Part shown: one piece after another, positions 1-8,956 of the stretch
How the letters are laid out: every line of letters starts with the position of its first letter
Position numbering within the stretch: position 1 is the first letter of the stretch
Origin: Bacteroidia bacterium
Lineage (GTDB): Bacteria > Bacteroidota > Bacteroidia > B-17B0 > Aurantibacillaceae
Direction: 5' to 3'
DNA length: 64,000 bases
Assembly: GCA_016787785.1 (NCBI GenBank)
Contig: JAEUTO010000004.1
Coordinates: 62,001-126,000, forward strand
The notes under the pieces: generated by a model
Databases searched by the model: none
Told to the model about the DNA's origin: nothing
The model's input: the letters and a program-made list of their open reading frames with translations, nothing else
Made by a program: the position numbers and the translations under genes

Positions 1-203
1 AATAAATAAGAAATATTTAATTCTCCCGAGCGAGCAAACAATCCTGCCATAAATAGAAGTGAATCGCCAGGTAAAAATGGCATTGCTACTAAACCTGTTT
101 CTATAAAGATCACTAAAAAAAGAACTGTATAAATAATGGTTCCATAGTTTAACATGATCCACTTAAAGTCCAAAGGCATTAAATGCTTAAATAATTCTAT
201 CAT
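1..203 (-). CDS. DedA/VTT-family membrane protein, N-terminal part
   Basis: Only the first 67 codons are in the window; the gene runs off the left edge. It starts with ATG at 203. The visible part has one hydrophobic segment followed by a stretch reading [19 protein letters not shown], with the E-T-G and P-G-D-S-L residues typical of the DedA/SNARE-associated (VTT) family of integral membrane proteins. DedA proteins act in the inner membrane and are linked to lipid scrambling and envelope homeostasis; the role here is inferred from family only. It lies 30 bp downstream of the rhodanese gene on the same strand and is probably the last visible member of a minus-strand operon that starts with the TPR gene. 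Confidence 0.8.
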   Translation of the reverse strand, partial: MIELFKHLMPLDFKWIMLNYGTIIYTVLFLVIFIETGLVAMPFLPGDSLLFMAGLFARSGELNISYL

Positions 204-233
204 ATGCTTTTTTTAATTTTTTTAATTTGGCTT

Positions 234-536
234 TTAAAGTCCAATTTCTTCAATGTAAGCTAATATACCACCTTTTAAATTATAAAGATTGGTATAACCC
301 TGCTGACTTTCTAATGCGCTAATAACCGTTGCGCTGCGTTTCCCACTTCTGCAGTGAATAACAACTTGTTTGTCTTTAGCGATCTCAGCTGATCTGTCTA
401 ATGCTTCACCCATTGGAATTAAAATTCCGTTAAGGTTAGCTTCATCAAATTCATGTTCTTCGCGCACATCAATTAATTGAAAATCGGCGTTAGAATCTTT
501 TAATTTTTTTAATTCCTGTACTGTTATTTCCTTCAT
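234..536 (-). CDS. Single-domain rhodanese-like sulfurtransferase
   Basis: A 100-residue protein consisting of one rhodanese domain. The active-site loop is visible as HCRSGKR with Cys62 as the expected persulfide-carrying residue, and the N-terminal LIDVREEHEF motif is also typical. There is no signal peptide, so it should be cytoplasmic. Such small rhodaneses move sulfane sulfur between carriers; the acceptor is not evident. It sits 12 bp after the phosphosulfolactate synthase-like gene and 30 bp before the DedA gene, consistent with cotranscription. Pairing of a sulfur carrier with a gene whose family handles sulfite may be functional, but this is inference. Confidence 0.88.
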   Translation of the reverse strand: MKEITVQELKKLKDSNADFQLIDVREEHEFDEANLNGILIPMGEALDRSAEIAKDKQVVIHCRSGKRSATVISALESQQGYTNLYNLKGGILAYIEEIGL

Positions 537-548
537 AATTTAATTTTT

Positions 549-1340
549 TTAAAGTGTTTGTTTCATCTCTTCCGGTAAAAAAGTAAAGAAGGTGTCGCCG
601 CGTAAACCCAGGCGTAATGTTTCTAACGGAATAACATCATCTACACCAATATTGCCAACGTTTACATTGCAACCAAACAATTTTAAAAAATAAACCTGCT
701 GACTTTTTTGCGGGGTTTCCCAAATGATATTTTCGATCTTTACTTTATTTACAATTCTATTAATGAGCATCGTATGTGCACTGCCATTCTTATGAAAAAT
801 GCCAACGGTGCCGCTTTCCCTGGCTTCCGCAATTACTTTAAACGCTCCTGCCTGCAATTCGCTTTCCATCATTTTTATCCATTTTGCAGGATGAATGATA
901 ACACCTTCTTCTTTGCTTCCTACTTCGCTTAATACCGTGTAGTTTTTAGCAAGCGTACTAATATATTCACATTTTTTATCATGCTCCAACTCAATGCTTC
1001 CATCACTTACTTCTGCGCAATCCATTCCAAATTCATCTATGTATCTTAAATAATCGTCAAACTTGTTGCGTACCACAAATGCTTCAAACAAAGTACCGCC
1101 AACGTATACTTTAATACCTGCTTGTTTGTATAGCTTTACTTTTTCTTTTACATTTTTTGAAATGATGGATGTACCAAAACCAAGTTTTACAAAGTCTACG
1201 TAATCCGATGAAGAACTTAAAAAATCCTCGGCTTCTCTCAGGCTTATGCCTTTATCCATTACCATTGTAACGCCATTTTTGCGAGGACTAACGGTACGTT
1301 CCGGTAAATGCGATAAATTAAAATTATAGTTTGTTGCCAT
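549..1340 (-). CDS. Phosphosulfolactate synthase (ComA)-like protein
   Basis: A 263-residue soluble protein resembling the ComA family, which adds sulfite to phosphoenolpyruvate to give phosphosulfolactate, the first step of coenzyme M synthesis in archaea. Visible family features are the early KNGVTMVMDKG stretch, the VKLGFGTSI strand, YVGGTLFE, and AEVSDGSIEL, spread along a TIM-barrel-like protein of normal length. Bacteria without coenzyme M also carry homologues, where the product could be sulfolactate or a related sulfonate; Bacteroidota make sulfonolipids, but a link is not shown here. It begins with ATG two bases after the TPR gene ends, and the rhodanese gene follows, so the three are probably one transcript. 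Confidence 0.72.
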   Translation of the reverse strand: MATNYNFNLSHLPERTVSPRKNGVTMVMDKGISLREAEDFLSSSSDYVDFVKLGFGTSIISKNVKEKVKLYKQAGIKVYVGGTLFEAFVVRNKFDDYLRYIDEFGMDCAEVSDGSIELEHDKKCEYISTLAKNYTVLSEVGSKEEGVIIHPAKWIKMMESELQAGAFKVIAEARESGTVGIFHKNGSAHTMLINRIVNKVKIENIIWETPQKSQQVYFLKLFGCNVNVGNIGVDDVIPLETLRLGLRGDTFFTFLPEEMKQTL

Positions 1341-1342
1341 AG

Positions 1343-2755
1343 TTATTTTTTAAAATTGGAAATTAAATTCAAAATTTCTTTGTCGTTTTGTAATATAGGT
1401 GCGTATTCAAATATTTCGTTGTGTTTAGAATAATCCATGGCCAAAGCTTTTTCAAAATATTCTAAAGACTCTTTTCTGTTTTCCTTGTCTAGTAATATTA
1501 CACCCATGCGGTAATACAATTCTACAACATCCGGAAAATACTTTATGCCTTCGCTTAAAGTTTCTAAGGCGTTTGTAATGTAACCATTTTGGTGTAAAAG
1601 TTTACTGTAATCTAACCAAACATCATAGTCCGGATATTCTAATTCAATTACACGCTGGTAAGCCATAGCAGCTTCTTCCATAAAGCCTAATTTTTCCTGC
1701 ACTTCTGCAAATACATACCAGTATTCAGGATCGTTAGGATTTATTTCGATGGCTTTTTTTACATAATGCACACCTTCTGTCAAACGGTTCATAGCATCCA
1801 ACACAACACCAATGCCTAACCAGGCATCTGCGTTAGCCGGATCGAGTTTAACACATTTATTATAATTTATAAGCGCTTCTTCAAAACGATTTAAATTCTC
1901 ATAGCATTCGGCAATGTAATAATAGGTTGTTGGTTCGTGCTCTTCGTGCTTAAAGGTTTCTTTATAAACTGCAATAGCTTCTTCGAATTGTTCCAGCTGC
2001 GCCAAAGAGTTGGCTTTATTAAAATAAGCCGAACTAAAATTTTCATTAATGGCAATTGAATAATCGTAAGCCTCAATAGCTTTTTCGAATAAACCCATGC
2101 GACTGTAACCAAGACCTAAATTGAACCAGGCAAAATAACTGTAAGGATGATTATCAATATAACTTTCGTAAAAAGCAATTGCCTCACTCGATTTTCCTGT
2201 AAGATCAAAACAAAGAGAAAGTTCATTTAAAGCAACCTCGTTCTTTGGATTTAGCTTGATCGCTTTTTTTAAATAATAAAGCGCATCATCGGGTTTATCT
2301 TCATTCAAAAATTCAACTCCAAGGGCAACATACACTTCGTCTTTATTCTCGGCAAGTGGAATGGCATTTTTAAAATTTTCGATGGCTTGTTCTCCTAATC
2401 CCATTTGACTGTAGATATAGCCACGGGCCATATACAGATCAAAATTATTTTGTTCTATCTGTTCTACCTCATTTAAGATAGTGAGCGCTTCGTGCGTGTA
2501 ATGTTGGCTTGATAAATATTGTGCCTGACGTATTTTGATGATGCTCGAAAAAGGAAAGCGCTCTAAACCATAATCAATAGCTTTTTTAGCCATGTCATAA
2601 TTTAGCCATTGTAAGTAATAATCAATTATTTCTTCAATGTCATCAGCGTCAAAAAATTGCGGCTGACCAGAGATCAGCATATCTTCAAAAAGTTTTAAAT
2701 TCTCTTCAAATTCATTCTCATTCTGCCCGTCTGCGTCGTCATCAAAAGCACTCAT
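1343..2755 (-). CDS. Tetratricopeptide repeat protein
   Basis: A 470-residue protein made almost entirely of TPR helices. At least ten 34-residue units can be followed, with the W/L-G-Y-A-F-A-P pattern clear in AWFNLGLGYSRMGLFEKA and AWLGIGVVLDAMNRL. The N-terminus is acidic (DDDADGQNENEFEEN) and has no signal peptide. TPR arrays are protein-protein scaffolds; no enzymatic domain is attached, so the partner is unknown. It is the first gene of the minus-strand group that continues with the ComA-like gene 2 bp away. The upstream 107 bp up to the TonB receptor gene contains no convincing TAnnTTTG box. Confidence 0.88.
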   Translation of the reverse strand: MSAFDDDADGQNENEFEENLKLFEDMLISGQPQFFDADDIEEIIDYYLQWLNYDMAKKAIDYGLERFPFSSIIKIRQAQYLSSQHYTHEALTILNEVEQIEQNNFDLYMARGYIYSQMGLGEQAIENFKNAIPLAENKDEVYVALGVEFLNEDKPDDALYYLKKAIKLNPKNEVALNELSLCFDLTGKSSEAIAFYESYIDNHPYSYFAWFNLGLGYSRMGLFEKAIEAYDYSIAINENFSSAYFNKANSLAQLEQFEEAIAVYKETFKHEEHEPTTYYYIAECYENLNRFEEALINYNKCVKLDPANADAWLGIGVVLDAMNRLTEGVHYVKKAIEINPNDPEYWYVFAEVQEKLGFMEEAAMAYQRVIELEYPDYDVWLDYSKLLHQNGYITNALETLSEGIKYFPDVVELYYRMGVILLDKENRKESLEYFEKALAMDYSKHNEIFEYAPILQNDKEILNLISNFKK

Positions 2756-2862
2756 ATTGTATTCTAATATTCATTAAAATTACAAGAATAATTCTATCAA
2801 AAAAGGTTGATTATTTCAAAAAAAGGTGTATAAATATAAACAGGCTGATTTTAAGCAGTTTT

Positions 2863-5082
2863 TTATAGTTTTACCTGTAGGGTAAAGTAAGCGTTGATCG
2901 GGTCTGCAGGGATAATTCCGGGCCCGGGATAACCTTCGGCCCTACGGGTAAAATAACTACTGTTGGCCAGGTTGTTTACCCCGGCACTGAAACCTAAAAA
3001 GCGCCAGCTGTAACTTGCAGAAATGTCCATAATAGCGTAGGCAGGAATAATACCATAAATGGCCGATGAAGTAGATGTTGAATTATCGGCGTCGGAGAAT
3101 TGCTGGGCAGTGTAAGCGTATTGGTAGCTTAGGCTGAACTTTTTGTAAGCGTAGGTCACACCGGTTCTGAAGATTACTTCCGGCACATACTCCACTTTTT
3201 TATCGTTGTACGCGCTTTGCTGACTGCTAACATAAACGGCATTAATGTATGACATGTTTACAAAGGTTGAAAGTTTATGTTTCGCCTCTTTATTGATCAA
3301 CCGTAGCCAGTCTATTTCGCAAAAAGCCTCTACACCTGTGTTTCGGCTATCGCTAATGTTTGTTCTGTAGCGAATAATATTATAGCTGGAAGAATCAACT
3401 TTTAAAATAGTACCTATCCTGTTCTGATAATTTATATAAAAACCACTTACATCAAAATAAAGAACGTTTTTTACAACACCTCTAAAACCCCCATCAGCAG
3501 TAAAACCACTCTCGTCCTTCAAATTTGGATCAACCTGGAAATTTGGATTTAACACGCGCATATCGTTAAAATTAATAGAACGATAGTTTTGAGAAAAGTT
3601 AGCGTAAAGTTCAATAGATGAATTTAATTTTAATTGCGTTCCAATTCCTGCCAACATAAAACTGCGGTTGTTGCTTCGGTTATCGGTTATTTTCATATCC
3701 AGCAAAACATTTCCGGCAAGATCTTTATTAAGTAAGCGGTAATAACCATCAGAACTCGTAACTATATTCTCTAGTCTAAAACCGGGTGTAACACTCCATT
3801 TGCGCGTAAACTGAAAAATATTTTCAACGAATAAAGCATAGTTGGAGGAAGGAAATATGTATGCAGAATTCTCTAAATTATCGGGGTTTAAAAATTTAAA
3901 ATGTGCTTTGTCGCTTTTATCTGCATCGCCCTGTTTGCGGTTGGTATTGCCTTTGTAAATTCTGGCGCCAATTAAAAAATTACTGTTTTGTTTAAATACA
4001 ACGTAACGTTGTAAAAAACGCAACTCAGCACCGTAATTACTATAAACATCGCTCAATAAATTTCGGTAAATAGCCGTATCATCGGCTCTGTCTATTCGTC
4101 CTAAATTTCCCAAAGCATCACGCCCGGCATTTAAACCAAAACATAAAAAATTTAAACGACCTTTTTCGGAAACTTTATAATCGGCAGTTAAAGAAAATAA
4201 ATTCCAGTTTACTTTAAACCAATTGCGGTAACGATTAACGGTTGTTGGATCTTTTTCAAATTGTTTATCCGTTAAGCCGCCAGGTTGTTGAGCAAGGTAG
4301 GAGAGAAAAGTGTATTCGCCTTTAACAAATAATTTTTCGCTAAACTGATATTTAAGTGAGGCAAAAGCTGTGTGACTGCTTAATTCAGAGCGCTCACGCC
4401 AACCGGTATAATGTTTGTATTGATAAAATGTATTATAAGATAATTTATTTACCGTTCCGGAAAGTTGATTGAACGAATTAATAAAACCGTAAGAGCCACC
4501 TGTTTGCCTAAACTTTGCAGAGATATTTTTATCTTTTGGTGCCTCTGCAAATTTGTAATTGATCATGCCACCAAACTGTGTTCCAAATTGTAAACCCGCT
4601 GCGCCTCTTAATATTTCTATACGCTCAATGGCTTCCGTTGGTGGTGTATAATAACTTTCTGGATAACCCAAAGCATCTGCAGAAATATCGTAGCCATTTT
4701 GACGGGTATTAAAATTAGAGATGCGATTGGGGTTTAGCCCGCGCCCTCCAATGCCAATGCTGGCGCCTGATCCGTCGTTCTCAAAAATATTTATACCTGC
4801 AATTTTAGCAAATACCTGACGACTGTTGTTGGCTGCAAGATTTGCATTGAGGTCTTGTAAATAAATTGCTTCCGATTTTTTTCCCGCATAAATAGTTGTG
4901 CCCTCAACATTATTTAAACGCGAGATGCCAAAACTATTATCTTTTTCAGAAACAACTTCTACTTCAGTTAAATTAATATCCTTGTTTACTTTTTTTTTGA
5001 TCGAATCAGTTTTGAGTGAATCGTTTTGTGAAAAAGTAAAACAATTAACGGATAAAAATATATAGATGAAGATCGAGCGCAT
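2863..5082 (-). CDS. TonB-dependent outer membrane receptor (FecA-like)
   Basis: A 739-residue outer membrane protein with a signal peptide (about residues 1-18). A plug domain of about residues 40-170 contains the typical GIGGRGLNPNR and PTEAIERIEILRGAAG stretches, and a long beta-barrel follows, ending in the hydrophobic strand INAYFTLQVKL. Overall it resembles ferric-citrate and siderophore receptors. Such receptors import bound iron or other large nutrients using energy from TonB-ExbBD. It is the last gene of a four-gene minus-strand cluster (DUF4856, imelysin-like, HTTM, receptor), with a 1-bp gap to the HTTM stop, so it is almost certainly cotranscribed and part of iron acquisition. The exact ligand cannot be read from sequence. 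Confidence 0.88.
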   Translation of the reverse strand: MRSIFIYIFLSVNCFTFSQNDSLKTDSIKKKVNKDINLTEVEVVSEKDNSFGISRLNNVEGTTIYAGKKSEAIYLQDLNANLAANNSRQVFAKIAGINIFENDGSGASIGIGGRGLNPNRISNFNTRQNGYDISADALGYPESYYTPPTEAIERIEILRGAAGLQFGTQFGGMINYKFAEAPKDKNISAKFRQTGGSYGFINSFNQLSGTVNKLSYNTFYQYKHYTGWRERSELSSHTAFASLKYQFSEKLFVKGEYTFLSYLAQQPGGLTDKQFEKDPTTVNRYRNWFKVNWNLFSLTADYKVSEKGRLNFLCFGLNAGRDALGNLGRIDRADDTAIYRNLLSDVYSNYGAELRFLQRYVVFKQNSNFLIGARIYKGNTNRKQGDADKSDKAHFKFLNPDNLENSAYIFPSSNYALFVENIFQFTRKWSVTPGFRLENIVTSSDGYYRLLNKDLAGNVLLDMKITDNRSNNRSFMLAGIGTQLKLNSSIELYANFSQNYRSINFNDMRVLNPNFQVDPNLKDESGFTADGGFRGVVKNVLYFDVSGFYINYQNRIGTILKVDSSSYNIIRYRTNISDSRNTGVEAFCEIDWLRLINKEAKHKLSTFVNMSYINAVYVSSQQSAYNDKKVEYVPEVIFRTGVTYAYKKFSLSYQYAYTAQQFSDADNSTSTSSAIYGIIPAYAIMDISASYSWRFLGFSAGVNNLANSSYFTRRAEGYPGPGIIPADPINAYFTLQVKL

Positions 5083-5083
5083 G

Positions 5084-6427
5084 CTAGTATTTTTTTATCC
5101 AGTTTTTATTTTGTAAGAACGAGTTGCTTTGAACACTTAAGTCGACCTGAGGATCGATGAACTCACGAGAGCCATTGCCATTAAGGGTTACATAACTTTG
5201 CGCCCTGATAATGGGATCTTTAAATCCCTGCTTGATGAATTCTGCTTTTAAGAATTTAGCATAATCGATCATCATATCCGGTTGCGTAGCCATCATTTTT
5301 TCTTGCATATAGGTAAGGTATTTTTTATTGTCCACCTCAATTTCGCCGCCGGTTGTTCTATCGTGCACATAAAAAAAGGCAGTGCCCGCTTTTTCCATTA
5401 GCATAACACGCCACGAAAAACGATAACCCTGTTCTGTCCAGTATAAATTACCCGGATAGAGGATATAACGTAATGGTAACAGCAGTTGAATAACAAAATG
5501 AATGGTGAACAGGATCGAAAATAGTTTTACAGTTTTTATTTGCGGAGCATAAATAACAGCATCTTCAGTGGCATTACCTTTTATGATCGACCTTATGGCG
5601 TTAATGATCCATAAGTGAAAACTTTCTGTAAAGAAAATAGTGGTTAGGCTGATCATAATATAAGGGAACATACCGATGTTAAAAAATAGCGATGTTGCAA
5701 GATGAAAAACAATTACAAAAAAATAGGTAGGTTTAATAAAGCGCGGCACAAATAATAGGAAAGGAATAACAAGATCGTAAACGCAACCAAACCAACTAAA
5801 AAAATAAGCTATCCACTCTTTGGTAAGTAAATTACCTATCAATGGCATTTCGCTATGAGCCGGAAGCCATATCTTTAAAGGCTGAGCGTGCAATAACCAA
5901 TCGGGGTTTACTTTGGCTATTCCGGCAAAAAAATAAACAATAAATACCTGGAATTTGATGGTAAGAATAAAATAATTTGGCGCGTAGGTAGCAGCTATTT
6001 TTTTGTTTAGAGAATAATCGATAGAAAAATAACGGTGCGCAGGTAAAAAAATAATAAGAAAACTCATTATACTGATAAAATAATAATGGTTGAGATAGTT
6101 TGTTTTATCCAATAATTCAACATAGGTAAAGCCCAGGAAGAAAACTATGGCAGAGTAACGATATAAAAATCCAACAGCAATACAAAAAGCTGAAATAGCA
6201 AGCACAATAAATACAACGTACATACCAGTTTCGCCCAAAGGTTTTACCCATTCAAAACCATAGTAAGGAAAAAATAGTTTTGGTTTTATGTACATGTTGT
6301 ACACCCAACCTTTTGCCATAAATCTTAAAATGGAGGCAAGCATTAAAAAGCCAAAGGCCATTCTAAAAACGGCCAATGGAGCAAGATGTACGGGTTTTAA
6401 AAAATATGATCTGATCTGGTTAATCAC
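5084..6427 (-). CDS. HTTM (vitamin K carboxylase-like) membrane protein
   Basis: A polytopic membrane protein of the HTTM family, named for homology to the membrane domain of gamma-glutamyl carboxylase. Seven or more hydrophobic segments cover the first 300 residues, and the conserved loop DKTNYLNHYYF is present. The C-terminal 130 residues are soluble. The reading frame is open back to a TTG at 6454, but the GTG at 6427 (VINQIRSYFL) overlaps the imelysin stop as GTGATTAA and is the more natural, translationally coupled start, giving 447 residues. In Bacteroidota, HTTM genes commonly accompany imelysin-like proteins and TonB receptors, but the reaction is not established. Confidence 0.8.
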   Translation of the reverse strand: MINQIRSYFLKPVHLAPLAVFRMAFGFLMLASILRFMAKGWVYNMYIKPKLFFPYYGFEWVKPLGETGMYVVFIVLAISAFCIAVGFLYRYSAIVFFLGFTYVELLDKTNYLNHYYFISIMSFLIIFLPAHRYFSIDYSLNKKIAATYAPNYFILTIKFQVFIVYFFAGIAKVNPDWLLHAQPLKIWLPAHSEMPLIGNLLTKEWIAYFFSWFGCVYDLVIPFLLFVPRFIKPTYFFVIVFHLATSLFFNIGMFPYIMISLTTIFFTESFHLWIINAIRSIIKGNATEDAVIYAPQIKTVKLFSILFTIHFVIQLLLPLRYILYPGNLYWTEQGYRFSWRVMLMEKAGTAFFYVHDRTTGGEIEVDNKKYLTYMQEKMMATQPDMMIDYAKFLKAEFIKQGFKDPIIRAQSYVTLNGNGSREFIDPQVDLSVQSNSFLQNKNWIKKY

Positions 6428-7550
6428 CGTCTCCGTCCTGGTAAGTAATAACAATGCCTAAAGCCGATGGCATATCTGTTTTTAATAGCACAAGTAATTT
6501 TACCATCTCAAGATAAGCGGCATCTACGGTTGAAGTGGCACTGTTTACAGATGTAGATAGTGGCTCAGCAACAAGATCTAATTTTGTTTTTGTAATTGCA
6601 AATTGGTTATTGATTGCTGCGTTCAATGATTCAGCACCGTGCGTGGCTTTTAAGTGTTCAAGGTAATCGTCTAAACCCATACCATTTGCGCCATTAGCAG
6701 AACGCCCAAGATAAACATCTTCAATATTCAATAAACATTCTTTTGCCAACTTAACAGAAATGTTATTTGCGTAATAGGCTTCGCATTTTTCTGGAAGCGT
6801 AGCGCCTAAAGACTTTTTTCCAAGCGGAATCCCGATCTTTGCATTCTTTAAAAGATCCACTTCAAAATTAAGTTGATTCACCAAGAGCCCTAAAGAACTA
6901 CCAATCTGTGAGCCGGTTGACGAAGTAAATGTGTTTTTATAATTACTGTTCCAGTTGGTTAAAATAGAATTTGTTTTTGTTTGCATCTCACTTAAACATG
7001 CATTTGCATAAGCAATTCTGTTGGCGGCCTTGGCATCTGTATCAAATAGAGCTATAAGTGAAGCATCTGTTTCGTTTTTTCCAAACAATAAATAATCCAA
7101 TGCCGGAAATCCTTTTGCATCAAGATTACTCACAGTTCCTAGATCGTAGGAACCGGAATTAATATTTGAATTTATTGTGAGCGTGTTTGTTGGGTAGGTA
7201 TTAAAATTAGATCGTACGATCTCAGATTCTGATGGACCAAATTCAAAAGTAGAAATGTGTTGAAATTTTATTGTTGCGCGAATGTATTTTTGACGAAGTA
7301 CAGTAAGATCTGCAACCGTTTTTGTTTGAATGAAAACAGTGTAGGCGTTCACCAAAGAATCAAGCGCAATTTTAAAAGATTGAAAGTTTGGAACAATAAT
7401 ATTTTCTGAATAGTTGGCGAGCATGGCAGGCTTATCAAAAGATGTGTCTTCATTATCATCTTTTTTATCTTTCTTTTTTTTATCGCAGGCAATAAAAAAC
7501 AGGGTCGTTATAATAACGCCTAAAATAAATATATTGCCTTTTAAATTCAT
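6420..7550 (-). CDS. Imelysin-like (M75 family) lipoprotein
   Basis: A 376-residue predicted lipoprotein: the N-terminus has a hydrophobic segment ending in FFIAC followed by a lysine/aspartate-rich linker, so Cys22 is the likely lipidated residue. The rest resembles imelysin/insulin-cleaving membrane protease-like proteins, helical proteins associated with iron uptake. The motif usually seen as GxHAxEYLLWG reads GFPALDYLLFG here (near residue 155), so the His and Glu proposed as a metal site in the family are replaced. This argues for a binding rather than a peptidase role. The control region contains an inverted repeat at 7595-7614 and a perfect palindrome at 7645-7660. The last codons overlap the HTTM start. 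Confidence 0.82.
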   Translation of the reverse strand: MNLKGNIFILGVIITTLFFIACDKKKKDKKDDNEDTSFDKPAMLANYSENIIVPNFQSFKIALDSLVNAYTVFIQTKTVADLTVLRQKYIRATIKFQHISTFEFGPSESEIVRSNFNTYPTNTLTINSNINSGSYDLGTVSNLDAKGFPALDYLLFGKNETDASLIALFDTDAKAANRIAYANACLSEMQTKTNSILTNWNSNYKNTFTSSTGSQIGSSLGLLVNQLNFEVDLLKNAKIGIPLGKKSLGATLPEKCEAYYANNISVKLAKECLLNIEDVYLGRSANGANGMGLDDYLEHLKATHGAESLNAAINNQFAITKTKLDLVAEPLSTSVNSATSTVDAAYLEMVKLLVLLKTDMPSALGIVITYQDGDGD

Positions 7551-7594
7551 ATGGGTGAGGAGTGGTAAAGTTGCAATTAATAAGGCTTTGCATC

Positions 7595-7614
7595 AATACC
7601 TCAAAAGTGGTATT
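7595..7614. promoter_or_regulatory. Inverted repeat AATACC-N8-GGTATT upstream of imelysin-like gene
   Basis: A perfect 6-bp inverted repeat with an 8-bp spacer, 45 bp upstream of the imelysin-like ATG. The same arrangement recurs at 8923-8942 upstream of DUF4856, the first gene of the same cluster. Two identical half-site pairs in the two control regions of one cluster suggest a dimeric regulator, plausibly metal responsive; the regulator's identity is inference. Confidence 0.55.
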
Positions 7615-7644
7615 TAATTTAATAAAACAATTGATAACCAATTA

Positions 7645-7660
7645 CTTAACCTAGGTTAAG
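7645..7660. promoter_or_regulatory. 16-bp perfect palindrome CTTAACCTAGGTTAAG
   Basis: A gapless perfect palindrome in the 157-bp gap between the DUF4856 stop and the imelysin-like start. It has no loop and no T-run, so it is not a terminator. Its symmetric TTAACC/GGTTAA arms resemble operators of DtxR/MntR-type metalloregulators in general form. Its position in an iron-type cluster fits an operator, but no binding protein is identified. Confidence 0.45.
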
Positions 7661-7707
7661 AAATTCATAAAAGCACTTTTTTACGGCGCTTTGAAAGTGA
7701 AAATAGC

Positions 7708-8856
7708 TTAAGGAATTAATGAAGCATTTAAGCCAAACACCGTTTCTAATTTTGCAATGGCAAGATCAAAATTTGCCGTTGGCATATTATAAAGATTTGT
7801 TCCAAAATAATTAAGCAAAGTTGTAATATCTGCATTAGAAATTGTTTTGTTTGGATTGTATTGAAATGCTACTACAAAGCCCCAACCTTCAGACAAATTA
7901 TGATGTAATGTTGCCTGATCTGATAAATTAGTTTTTGCGGCTTTTAAATAACTGATACATTTTGCAGCTGCAACTTTTTCCCAGTTGGCAATAACGGCGT
8001 TTCGCGCAGCATCACGTCCCGCATTATCTTTGTTAACGATTGCAGCGCGGCCTTGCAAAAATGCATTCATAATTGCAGCGTTTGAACCAATTGCAACGTT
8101 AACTGAATTGCAGTAGCTTCCCCAGTTTTTAAGCCCGGTAAGGTTGGTTGGAAAATCTGTAGGTACACCAAAATAACCAAAGGCTTCATCCCACGCTTTT
8201 TCCTGTGCGGTTGAACCATTCACAATTGTTGTGTTATCAAGCGAGCCAATTGTAGATAGGATAGTAGTGGCCTGGTAATAGAACACTGCGCCCATTACAC
8301 CTTTTTCTAAGTACTCTTTATATTCATAACCATTGCCATTTACTAAAATAGCTCTTGCAAGAGTGGGTGAAACTAATTTTCCTTTTACACCACTCGAAGC
8401 GGTTGTGGTTGTTGGGTTTGCTGCAGATGCAATACTTGCAGGCTCTGCATCATCAAAACTTGCATCTTGTAATGTTGGATAATTAAGTGCTGTGCCAGAT
8501 TTCGCTTTTAAATTAATGCCGCATGTATTTAATGCTGCCAGTGTAAACTGACTATTTGCATTTGCATACATATCTTTTAATTTTTGCGCGCTCACTGTTG
8601 GTTGCGTTGCCGCTGTTGTAGTGTGCGTAGAACGTAAATAATTGGTTAGCTCACCTAACATGGCAATACAATTTGTTGCGGTTGTAATACCTGTTGCGGT
8701 GTTGGTAAAATTATAAGTTGTAGGTACACTATAAGAAGGTGTAACCGGACTTACAGGCGTTGGTTCCGGTTCAGGGTCTTTTGTGTCTTTTTTGCAGCTG
8801 CTTGCAGATAATAAACAAGCAATTACAATTGTACTTAGGTAAGTTAGGTTTTTCAT
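7708..8856 (-). CDS. DUF4856 lipoprotein
   Basis: A 382-residue predicted lipoprotein with signal sequence ending LLSASSC (Cys21) followed by a charged, proline-rich tether (DPEPEPTP). The body matches the DUF4856 pattern, including YLEKGVMGAVFYYQA and AWDEAFGYFGVP. The function of DUF4856 is unknown, but it is regularly found beside imelysin-like proteins and TonB receptors in Bacteroidota and is treated as an iron-acquisition surface lipoprotein. It is the first gene of the cluster here. Its upstream region (8857-8956) has two inverted repeats, 8905-8921 and 8923-8942, and a one-mismatch -7 box (GATATTTG on the minus strand at 8894-8901), so expression is probably regulated. Confidence 0.82.
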   Translation of the reverse strand: MKNLTYLSTIVIACLLSASSCKKDTKDPEPEPTPVSPVTPSYSVPTTYNFTNTATGITTATNCIAMLGELTNYLRSTHTTTAATQPTVSAQKLKDMYANANSQFTLAALNTCGINLKAKSGTALNYPTLQDASFDDAEPASIASAANPTTTTASSGVKGKLVSPTLARAILVNGNGYEYKEYLEKGVMGAVFYYQATTILSTIGSLDNTTIVNGSTAQEKAWDEAFGYFGVPTDFPTNLTGLKNWGSYCNSVNVAIGSNAAIMNAFLQGRAAIVNKDNAGRDAARNAVIANWEKVAAAKCISYLKAAKTNLSDQATLHHNLSEGWGFVVAFQYNPNKTISNADITTLLNYFGTNLYNMPTANFDLAIAKLETVFGLNASLIP

Positions 8857-8904
8857 ATAATGGTTTTATAAAATAGGTTTATTAATGTGGAGACAAATAT
8901 CTTA

Positions 8905-8921
8905 TTTAGATAGATTCTAAA
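8905..8921. promoter_or_regulatory. Inverted repeat TTTAGA-N5-TCTAAA
   Basis: A perfect 6-bp inverted repeat with a 5-bp spacer, one base from the AATACC-N8-GGTATT element and next to a one-mismatch -7 box on the minus strand at 8894-8901. Position and symmetry suit an operator for the DUF4856-imelysin-HTTM-TonB transcript. The assignment to a Fur- or DtxR-type protein is only inferred from the gene content. Confidence 0.45.
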
Positions 8922-8922
8922 C

Positions 8923-8942
8923 AATACCTAAAAAACGGTATT
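8923..8942. promoter_or_regulatory. Inverted repeat AATACC-N8-GGTATT upstream of DUF4856
   Basis: Second copy of the element also found at 7595-7614, with identical arms and identical 8-bp spacing but a different spacer sequence. It lies 67 bp upstream of the DUF4856 ATG, 21 bp from the candidate -7 box, so a bound protein would cover or flank the -33 region. Confidence 0.55.
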
Positions 8943-8956
8943 TTGAAAACCGCAAT

